A stretch of DNA of 12,057 nucleotides from Christensenella sp. UBA4247 (GTDB lineage Bacteria > Bacillota > Clostridia > Christensenellales > CAG-1252). Within the stretch, counting starts at the first letter, position 1, and every line of letters starts with the position of its first letter. Both the position numbers and the translations under genes were made by a program. The stretch is from positions 199 through 12,255 of the forward strand of contig DGWX01000042.1 of NCBI GenBank assembly GCA_002395405.1, in the 5' to 3' direction. The notes beneath the pieces are model-generated. The model was not told where the DNA came from. It saw only the letters and a list, made by a program, of their open reading frames with translations, and ran no database searches. Below, in pieces: positions 6,137 to 12,057 of the stretch.

Positions 6137-9100
6137 TCTTTCCCCTCCTCGGCAAGCGCCTCGAAGTCGTTTGCTTTGATCCCTCGAAAAGCGCGACGTT
6201 TATGCTGATCCGCATGCAGACAAACGCGTTTGGCGCGGCAACCCTCGCATCCTCCCTTAAAGGGATACGGCGCGATAAAGCCTTCTTTGATCTCCCTTGC
6301 CGCTCCCTTCGCAAGCGCTTCCGCGTATGCGATCATCGCGCGCAATTCCTCTTTTGAAACGAGGGAAACGTCCACGCCTTCGCGAAGCACCTTCCCCTCC
6401 GCCGTTACGCATAAAGAAGTAAAGGCGCTACTTTCGGACTCGCTCTTTTTATCCAACCCGAGCGCGACCCACGATTCGGACAAAACCTGCCCTTTGAAGA
6501 AGCGACTCCCCTTTTTTTTGAATCCCGTGCTGACATCGGCGTACAAGGCGGCTACCGGTTTATAGCCGGCGTTTGCGAGAACGGCGAGATAAAGCTGTAA
6601 TTGAAGTTTTTTACCCACGTAAAAATCGGATAAGGTATAAGCGGACGCTCCCGTTTTATAATCGATTGCGACGGCGTAATCATCTTTCAGGTCGATACGG
6701 TCGATTTTCCCGACGAGGCAAGTTCCGTCGAGCGAAAGCGCGGGAATTTTGCTTTTCTCGTCAAAGCGTTTTTCGAAAAAGGTCGGTTTGAAGGACGAGG
6801 TTTCGCATTGTTTTTTCAAAGTGACGACCGTTTCTCCCGCCGAACGAACGGCTCGATCGAGCGCTTGCCTGCCTTCCGCTTCGCCGATCGCCTTGTACTC
6901 GGGCGCCGAAAGGATCTCGCGAGCGATTTTTTCTCCGAGTTCTCTCGCCTCTTCGTCGGAAATATTTCGATGAGAATCTTCTTTCATAAACAGATAGGCG
7001 ACTTCGTGGATCACGATGCCGAGAATGCGGCTGTCCGCCTTCGCGATTTCCTTTTCTTTCGCACCGAGTCCGTAGGTTACGAATCTCGAATAGGGGCAAG
7101 CGAAATATGATTCCAGTTCCGAAACGCTCGTTCGGGGCAATTCCGGTTTTTCAGCGAGTTCTTTCTCTTCCGATAAAAAAGGCGAAAGAGGAAACTTCTT
7201 ATTGAGCGCGCCCGACAGAGCCGCGGCTTCTTCCCTTTCTTTTTCGGATAGCGTCCCCTCGAAGTATCTTCTGGATAAGTCGGTCAAGATCTCCGACGCA
7301 ACCGAAACCGTGGGCGCTCTGAAAGGGAGCGGAAATTCGCTTAAAACGCTTCCTATTTCGCAAACGGGAAGGGAAAAGGCGCTTGCCAAAAAGCGCGCGC
7401 AAGAAGACGGCTCGAAAGACGAAAGATGCGTTAAATACGTTCTGTCTCCGCGGATCAAAAGCTGCATTGCGTGGAATCGATTTTCCCCAAGTTCTTCCGC
7501 GCCCACCTTTTCGATCACGATATTCTGACCGCGAAGCGCCGCGTACTCTTTCTCCCCGAGGATCCCTTCCTTCGTTTTTTCCAAAGGAAAAAGTCCGTCT
7601 TCCGCGCCGAGGATGAAAAGCGCGGGGATCTTTTCGTACATCGCCTGTTCCACCGCGCCGAAATACACGCAGTCCAGCGATAAAGGCAGCGCCGCGATCT
7701 TTACCTGCGCCGCGCCCGAAGAAAAAGCGAGGATGAATTCTTCGAGAGTAACCTCGTCTTCCCCTCTGAGCTCTTCCAAAACGGATAAAAGCTCCGCGAT
7801 CTTCGCAGGCGATTGACGCAAAACCTCGCACTCCTTTTTGTATCCTTTTTCGTATATCCTTTCGGAGTAAGCGCGGATCCTATCGTCAAAACCGTTCGCA
7901 AAGAGATAGTTTCGAACGCCTTCCGCATAGGTTTTTACGGTCGCCCGATCGGGAAGAGAAGAAAGAGGCGAAAACTCTTTCTCCAAAGCCGCGCGGGTTT
8001 CTTCCGCACCGGTAAACAGAGGATCGTCCTCTCCGAGCTTAAAGGGAGAAAGAAAGCGAGAGTAGGAAACGCCGTATTTCAGGCTATAATCGTAAAAGTC
8101 GGATTTTTCTTTCACTTGAACGGAAGAAAAAAGCTCGTGCGATACGAAGGAAAAAACGGCGTTTGCGGCAAAATTTTCCGTCCGAACGGTCAACGCCGCG
8201 ATCAAATGACGGAAAAGATCGCTTCCGGAAAGGGGAAGCCTTTCGTCCGCAAAAAACGGAATCCCGAATTTAGCGAACACGCGCTCGAACAGGTCGCGAT
8301 ACTCTCCGAAAGAAGGAGTGATCACGCATATATCGCGATAGCGAAGTTTTTCTTCCCTTACGAGCCTCGTAATTTCGGTCGCAAGATACGTTACTTCCTC
8401 TTCTTTGTCTTTCCCTTCCAAAAGGAAAAACGAGGAAGTTTCCCCGCCGATTTGACCGTAAGAGAACAGCCCGTCCGACACGCATCGTTTGTCCGGTGCG
8501 AGAGAATTCGGAACTTCGATTTCGCAAACGGAAATGCCTTTCTCGCGCGCAAGGCGAAGCAATTTCCCATACAAAGAGGGGTACACGCGCCGATTCGCGC
8601 TCCCATCGGGCACGCACACCGCGACGGAGAGCGAAGCGGCGTTCGTCATCAAGGCACCGAGAACGGAAAGCTGCTTTGCGTTGAGATCCGCGTAATCGAG
8701 AACGAAAAAGTTTTTATTCGCGCAAAATTCGCCCGCTTCGAGCGCTTGCGTTAAAGCTTCGAGGCGAGTCGTGCTGTCCGAATGAGAAATCGCAAGTTCC
8801 CTTAAATATCCCTTGTAAAGCGTAACGATGTCCTCTGTTTTATCGCGCACGTAACCCGTTAAGCCGGAGAGAGCGCGTTCGAGCGACTCGGCGCTGACGT
8901 CGCTGTTTCGGATCGCGGTCAAAGCCGCGTACATTTCCTCGGCAAAACCCGGTTTTTTCGCTGCGCGGCCGTACGCTTTCAGCTCGCTTTCCCGACTCCT
9001 TATGACCTTTTCAAGGAGCATAACGGAGCCTGCCGGCGAAAGACAACTTTTGATTTTTTTTCCGAGAACGACGCTCGCAAGGCGGGAAAAACTCATTACT

Positions 9101-9288
9101 TCGAGGTCGAAACTACCCTCTTTCCCGATGCGTTCGAGGGCGCCCGTTTCGAGAGACAAAGTAAAAGCGTCGGGCACGATAACGATATTGCGCCCGCTCG
9201 CGTTTTTCAATTCGGAAAGCACCTTTTCGGCGCCGCTTTCGATCGTATGCGCCTTGTATAAAGTCAGCATACCGTTATTGTAACGCAT
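6133..9288 (-). CDS. addB: ATP-dependent helicase/nuclease subunit B (AddB)
   Basis: This is the partner subunit of AddAB; in characterised enzymes it scans for Chi and cuts the 5' strand. The 1051 residues fit the family (about 1150). Recognisable parts are the AddB-type N-terminal start (IVIVPDAFTLSLETGAL, 35-51), FVLDYADLNAKQ (195-206) and LGAEDGLFP (560-568). The C-terminal PD-(D/E)XK nuclease has H761, D863 (GKIDRID), D876 and K878 (AIDYKTG) and QLQLY (896-900). The four iron-sulfur cysteines C731, C1014, C1017 and C1023 (C...CX2CX5C) are all present. Oddly, the N-terminus has no GxxGxGK(S/T) Walker A where most AddB proteins have one; residues 9-20 read TLYKAHTIESGA. The first ATG is preferred because AAAGGA lies 6 nt upstream; the Met at 7 has none. 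First gene of the addB-addA operon; no convincing minus-strand promoter could be singled out in the AT-rich 58-bp gap. Confidence 0.95.
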   Translation of the reverse strand: MRYNNGMLTLYKAHTIESGAEKVLSELKNASGRNIVIVPDAFTLSLETGALERIGKEGSFDLEVMSFSRLASVVLGKKIKSCLSPAGSVMLLEKVIRSRESELKAYGRAAKKPGFAEEMYAALTAIRNSDVSAESLERALSGLTGYVRDKTEDIVTLYKGYLRELAISHSDSTTRLEALTQALEAGEFCANKNFFVLDYADLNAKQLSVLGALMTNAASLSVAVCVPDGSANRRVYPSLYGKLLRLAREKGISVCEIEVPNSLAPDKRCVSDGLFSYGQIGGETSSFFLLEGKDKEEEVTYLATEITRLVREEKLRYRDICVITPSFGEYRDLFERVFAKFGIPFFADERLPLSGSDLFRHLIAALTVRTENFAANAVFSFVSHELFSSVQVKEKSDFYDYSLKYGVSYSRFLSPFKLGEDDPLFTGAEETRAALEKEFSPLSSLPDRATVKTYAEGVRNYLFANGFDDRIRAYSERIYEKGYKKECEVLRQSPAKIAELLSVLEELRGEDEVTLEEFILAFSSGAAQVKIAALPLSLDCVYFGAVEQAMYEKIPALFILGAEDGLFPLEKTKEGILGEKEYAALRGQNIVIEKVGAEELGENRFHAMQLLIRGDRTYLTHLSSFEPSSCARFLASAFSLPVCEIGSVLSEFPLPFRAPTVSVASEILTDLSRRYFEGTLSEKEREEAAALSGALNKKFPLSPFLSEEKELAEKPELPRTSVSELESYFACPYSRFVTYGLGAKEKEIAKADSRILGIVIHEVAYLFMKEDSHRNISDEEARELGEKIAREILSAPEYKAIGEAEGRQALDRAVRSAGETVVTLKKQCETSSFKPTFFEKRFDEKSKIPALSLDGTCLVGKIDRIDLKDDYAVAIDYKTGASAYTLSDFYVGKKLQLQLYLAVLANAGYKPVAALYADVSTGFKKKGSRFFKGQVLSESWVALGLDKKSESESSAFTSLCVTAEGKVLREGVDVSLVSKEELRAMIAYAEALAKGAAREIKEGFIAPYPFKGGCEGCRAKRVCLHADQHKRRAFRGIKANDFEALAEEGKE

Positions 9289-9298
9289 AAGAAATCCT

Positions 9299-9327
9299 TT
9301 GACAATACTTTATTTGGGAATTAAAAT
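9299..9327 (+). promoter_or_regulatory. Promoter of the lipoprotein gene
   Basis: TTGACA (9299-9304) and TAAAAT (9322-9327) are separated by exactly 17 nt. Initiation near 9334 leaves only about 13 nt before the ATG, enough for the AGAGG ribosome binding site at 9336-9340. The -35 box touches the addB ribosome binding site (9295-9300 on the other strand), so the two divergent genes share a very compact regulatory gap. Confidence 0.75.
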
Positions 9328-9346
9328 GAATAAATAGAGGTGTATA

Positions 9347-10270
9347 ATGAAAAAAATCGTTCTCGTTTTGCTCGTTTTATTATTGTGTTTCACTCCGCTC
9401 GTTTTGACCGCTTGTTCTAACGTTTCGCAAGCGCAGCTTCTTTCCACCGGTTACGTTTGCACGCAGCCCGGCGGATACGAACTTTTCTCTTACGATGTGT
9501 ATTACAAAACGGACGTGGTAGGCGAAATGACTTTGAAATTCGAGCCATTGACCAAAGCTTCCCTTACCCTGCCCGACATAACGGCGGATAGCGGCGAAAA
9601 GAACTTTGACTCTTTTTCGGGAACGCATTTAACGATGCGCCTTACGATGGACGGTGTGTTTAATTCCGATTCCATCGAGTCGCACGTTCTTTATTCAAAC
9701 GATTTTACTCCGCTTTACAGCTATAAGAAAACGTCGATCGGCGGAACGGAAAAAATTATGGAAGTGACCTATTCTTCCAAATATGCGCATACTTCCCTTT
9801 TCGTCAACGGGAAAGAGGAAGCGACTTCGCGCCAAAAAATCAAAAACGCAACGGCTTTTGATAACGAAATGCTGTATGCGATCATTCGCGCGACCAAGGT
9901 GGACGAATCCTCTTATTCTCTCTCTTTCGTCTCTCCGAACGCATTAACTTCGGAGCTTGACAAGATCAGCGTTTCCAAGATCTCTTCCGTAAACGCGAAG
10001 ATCAAAGCGCTCGAACCCAAAGAGGAAGAAACCGCCGCGGCGGAGAGCGAAAATGAGGAAAGTGCGGAAAAAGAGGAATACACAACGCCCGCTTACCTGT
10101 TCCGCGTGTCCACCGGCAACCGTTACGCTTCCACTTACAATATGGCGATTTCGAAAAACGCGATCACCGTTCATAATGACGTTATGGACGTTTCGAACGT
10201 TAAAAAGGTGATTTTGAAAATCACCGAAGGGGATTACAGCTATCTCTTAAAAGATATCGAGATCGCCTGA
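9347..10270 (+). CDS. Predicted secreted lipoprotein of unknown function
   Basis: The 307-residue protein has a lipoprotein signal peptide: basic MKK, a hydrophobic core, and lipobox LTAC with the lipidated cysteine at residue 23. It should therefore be anchored to the outer face of the cytoplasmic membrane. The mature part looks mostly beta-stranded (alternating polar/hydrophobic segments at about 45-205 and 245-307). It is interrupted by an acidic low-complexity linker rich in Glu/Ala/Ser at about 224-244. The pattern of a YDVYYKT strand followed by repeated short strands loosely resembles DUF3108-type beta-rich domains, but I cannot assign a family. It is monocistronic, with its own promoter and a strong terminator right after it, and is transcribed away from addB. 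No catalytic motif was seen. Gene is certain; function unknown. Confidence 0.9.
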   Translation: MKKIVLVLLVLLLCFTPLVLTACSNVSQAQLLSTGYVCTQPGGYELFSYDVYYKTDVVGEMTLKFEPLTKASLTLPDITADSGEKNFDSFSGTHLTMRLTMDGVFNSDSIESHVLYSNDFTPLYSYKKTSIGGTEKIMEVTYSSKYAHTSLFVNGKEEATSRQKIKNATAFDNEMLYAIIRATKVDESSYSLSFVSPNALTSELDKISVSKISSVNAKIKALEPKEEETAAAESENEESAEKEEYTTPAYLFRVSTGNRYASTYNMAISKNAITVHNDVMDVSNVKKVILKITEGDYSYLLKDIEIA

Positions 10271-10290
10271 TCTTCCTTTCTTTCAAACAA

Positions 10291-10325
10291 AAACAGCCGC
10301 ACCCGTATAGGTGCGGCTGTTTTTC
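10291..10325. terminator. Strong bidirectional intrinsic terminator
   Basis: Arms 10291-10303 and 10310-10322 form a perfect 13-bp stem (core CAGCCGCACC/GGTGCGGCTG) with the 6-nt loop CGTATA. On the plus strand TTTTT follows, ending the lipoprotein gene. On the minus strand the stem is followed by a T-rich stretch (GTTTTTGTTTG), ending the oxidoreductase-hypA unit. It fills the 61-bp gap between the convergent genes. Confidence 0.92.
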
Positions 10326-10331
10326 GTTTAC

Positions 10332-10676
10332 TCAAAGAACTTCGATATCTTTGATCCGTATTTCGTTTCCCGTAACGAGGTATGTATCGTCGCTTCCGCA
10401 ATGCGGACACTTTTTCGCATACTCCGTCGTGGAATAGGTTCGGTCGCAAGAGCGGCAATAGGAAATCGCCTCGAGAACAACGAGATCAAGCTCGCAATTA
10501 TTCAGCTTCTCCGTCCGTTTCTTCGCCCATTCGAAGCAATCGCGAAAGAGCGCGGGAACGACGGAGGACACCTCTCCTACTTCAAGGGTCAGTTTTACGA
10601 CCTCCTTGACCTCGTTCTCCTTGGCGACCGCCTCAACTTGATTCACGACCTGCATTACGATGCCGAGTTCGTGCAT
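10332..10676 (-). CDS. hypA: Hydrogenase/urease nickel incorporation protein HypA
   Basis: HypA is a small metallochaperone that, with HypB, delivers Ni2+ to the large subunit of [NiFe]-hydrogenase (and in some species urease). At 114 residues it matches the family length. The N-terminal MHELGI contains the Ni-binding His2 and Glu3. A zinc site is formed by two CX2C pairs, C74/C77 (CRSC) and C90/C93 (CPHC). The ATG lies 2 nt after the stop of the upstream oxidoreductase, with AAGAGG as ribosome binding site overlapping that gene's end, so the two are surely co-transcribed. No hypB or hydrogenase gene is visible downstream: a terminator follows at once. Partners must lie upstream of the window or elsewhere. 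Confidence 0.95.
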   Translation of the reverse strand: MHELGIVMQVVNQVEAVAKENEVKEVVKLTLEVGEVSSVVPALFRDCFEWAKKRTEKLNNCELDLVVLEAISYCRSCDRTYSTTEYAKKCPHCGSDDTYLVTGNEIRIKDIEVL

Positions 10677-10678
10677 TA

Positions 10679-12057
10679 TTATGCCTCTTTTTGACGTTTT
10701 TTGAACTCGCGACGCTTCTTACGCATCATACGAGCTTCCTTCGAACCGGCGTGAAGAACGATCTTGCAGGCGCGCGCGGCGGCGTAAGTCAAGAGACCGC
10801 CCACCTTCTTTTCCGCGATACGCATATCGCTGCATTTCGGGTGATCGCGATGCAAGTGGATCGCGTCGAACTGACACTTTGTGGTGCAAAGTCCGCAACC
10901 GATACACTTATTCGGATCCACGTACGACGCGCCGCAAGACAAGCATCTCGAAGTTTCGATCTTGACTTGTTCTTCGGTCAAAGTCTTATGCGCGTCGCGG
11001 TAGGAATTCTTATAATCGATGGATTCGTCCATTCCGGCTTCCTGCCTTCCCGCTTCGTCGTAAGAAGGATAGGTAAGATCCTCTTTATCCAAAGGATCGT
11101 AGTGACGGCGGTCTCGACCGATCGTCATATGCGCGTCAGGGCGAACGAAGCGATGCAAGCTTTCCGCGGCTTCGTGTCCTTCCGCGATCGCGTCGATCAC
11201 GAAGCGAGGTCCGGTATAAACGTCGCCGCCGACGAAGATATCCGGCTCCGCGGTTTGATAGGTAAAGCTATCCGCCACGGGATAATTGCCGCGATGGAAT
11301 TCCACCTTGGAATTTTCGAGTAACTTGCCCCATTCGATGGATTGACCGATCGCAAACACGACTTTTTCCGCGGGAAGAGTCAAAAGCTCCTCTTCGTTAT
11401 ATTTCGGGGCGAACTTCTTATTTTCGTCAAACACAGATACGCATTTTTTGAACACGATCGCTTTTACGTTGCCCTTTTCGTCCACTTGGACTTCCTTGGG
11501 TCCCCAACCGTTTTCGATCGTGATATTCTCTTCAAGCGTTTCGCGGATCTCTTCGCGGCTCGCGGGCATTTCTTCACGCGATTCCAACGAGACCATCTTT
11601 ACCGATTTAGCGCCGAGACGATGCGCGTTGCGAGCGCAGTCCACCGCCACGTTTCCGCCGCCAACGACGACGACGTCGCCTTCGAATCTTTCGCGGTTTT
11701 CAAAGCTTTTTCTGAGGTATGAAACGGCAATATCCGTTCCGTTTGCATTGTCGTTCAAAACGCCCGGGCGACGGCCGCCTTGGCAACCGATCGCGATATA
11801 GAACGCTTTATAACCCTGCTTCCTGAGTTCGTCCAGCGTAACGTCCTTTCCGACTTCCACGCCGCATTTGATCTCCGCGCCGAGCGAACGGATCACGTCG
11901 ATCTCCGCCTCAATGACGTCTTTTTCAAGTTTATAACTCGGAATACCGTACGTCAGCATACCGCCCGGGGTCGGATTCTTTTCGAACACGGTGGGCTTAT
12001 AGCCTTTCTCCGCAAGGTAGAACGCCGCGGAAAGTCCGGCGGGGCCGGCGCCGATGA
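10679..12057 (-). CDS. GltD-like FAD/NAD(P)-binding oxidoreductase with C-terminal 4Fe-4S ferredoxin motif (partial)
   Basis: The reading frame is open to the right edge, so the N-terminus (and any N-terminal iron-sulfur domain) is missing; 458 codons are visible. Counting from the first whole codon there are an FAD Rossmann motif GAGPAG (2-7), ETGxPGG-like NPTPGGMLTYG (about 27-37), an NAD(P)H motif VVGGGNVAVD (about 130-139) and the second FAD motif FVGGDVYTG (274-282). This is the layout of glutamate synthase small subunit and its relatives. The C-terminus adds cysteines C371/C374 and CX2CX2CX3C at 384-394, a 4Fe-4S ferredoxin-type site, then a very basic tail. It likely passes electrons between NAD(P)H and an iron-sulfur partner. 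No gltB is visible and hypA follows 2 nt later, which favours a hydrogenase- or ferredoxin-linked role over plain glutamate synthesis. The GTG at 11987-11989 is not the true start. Confidence 0.88.
   Translation of the reverse strand, partial: IGAGPAGLSAAFYLAEKGYKPTVFEKNPTPGGMLTYGIPSYKLEKDVIEAEIDVIRSLGAEIKCGVEVGKDVTLDELRKQGYKAFYIAIGCQGGRRPGVLNDNANGTDIAVSYLRKSFENRERFEGDVVVVGGGNVAVDCARNAHRLGAKSVKMVSLESREEMPASREEIRETLEENITIENGWGPKEVQVDEKGNVKAIVFKKCVSVFDENKKFAPKYNEEELLTLPAEKVVFAIGQSIEWGKLLENSKVEFHRGNYPVADSFTYQTAEPDIFVGGDVYTGPRFVIDAIAEGHEAAESLHRFVRPDAHMTIGRDRRHYDPLDKEDLTYPSYDEAGRQEAGMDESIDYKNSYRDAHKTLTEEQVKIETSRCLSCGASYVDPNKCIGCGLCTTKCQFDAIHLHRDHPKCSDMRIAEKKVGGLLTYAAARACKIVLHAGSKEARMMRKKRREFKKRQKEA

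Noticed and set aside
7813..8754. 313-residue plus-strand ORF inside addB
   Set aside because: It is entirely antisense to conserved addB, with an Arg/Lys/Phe-rich composition typical of mirrored coding DNA and no recognisable motif.
11987..11989. GTG as the start of the oxidoreductase
   Set aside because: The frame stays open to the right edge and the codons upstream encode the FAD-binding GAGPAG motif, so the gene is cut by the window, not started here.

Overview
The window reads as chromosomal DNA of a Gram-positive-type bacterium, most likely an uncultured member of the Clostridia (Firmicutes). The grounds are an AddAB rather than RecBCD recombination nuclease, strong AGGAGG-type ribosome binding sites, TTGACA/TATAAT-like promoters, a Firmicutes-like 16S-23S-type spacer element next to the rRNA gene, and a lipoprotein signal peptide. 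Lineage below class level cannot be read from the sequence. Nothing suggests a phage, transposon or CRISPR locus.

Region 1 (1-696, minus strand): a stable-RNA operon enters at the left edge. Reading right to left there is a near-consensus promoter (668-696), tRNA-Ala(TGC), tRNA-Ile(GAT), a spacer with a long processing-type hairpin, and the 5' end of 23S rRNA. No 16S gene lies between the promoter and the tRNAs, and a protein gene occupies the DNA just upstream. This points to an rRNA operon that lacks a linked 16S.

Region 2 (697-1928, minus): a CorA-type divalent cation transporter. Its 5' leader has a promoter, an 18-codon acidic ORF with its own ribosome binding site (MDPDED...), and a possible hairpin covering the corA ribosome binding site. 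The layout recalls the Mg2+-sensing leader peptides mgtL and corL of enterobacteria.

Region 3 (1939-9288, minus): a tightly coupled three-gene operon, addB - addA - a four-helix membrane protein, with 4-nt overlaps at both junctions. AddAB is the helicase-nuclease that resects double-strand breaks for RecA loading. Both nuclease centres, the AddA ATPase motifs and the AddB iron-sulfur cysteines are present. The AddB N-terminus lacks a recognisable Walker A. The membrane protein has no recognised function.

Region 4 (9289-10324, plus): a divergently transcribed lipoprotein with its own good promoter and a strong bidirectional terminator that it shares with the convergent genes to its right.

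Region 5 (10332-12057, minus): a GltD-like FAD/NAD(P)H iron-sulfur oxidoreductase, cut at the right edge, followed two bases later by hypA, the nickel chaperone for [NiFe]-hydrogenase (or urease) maturation. The pairing suggests a redox/nickel operon that continues beyond the window.
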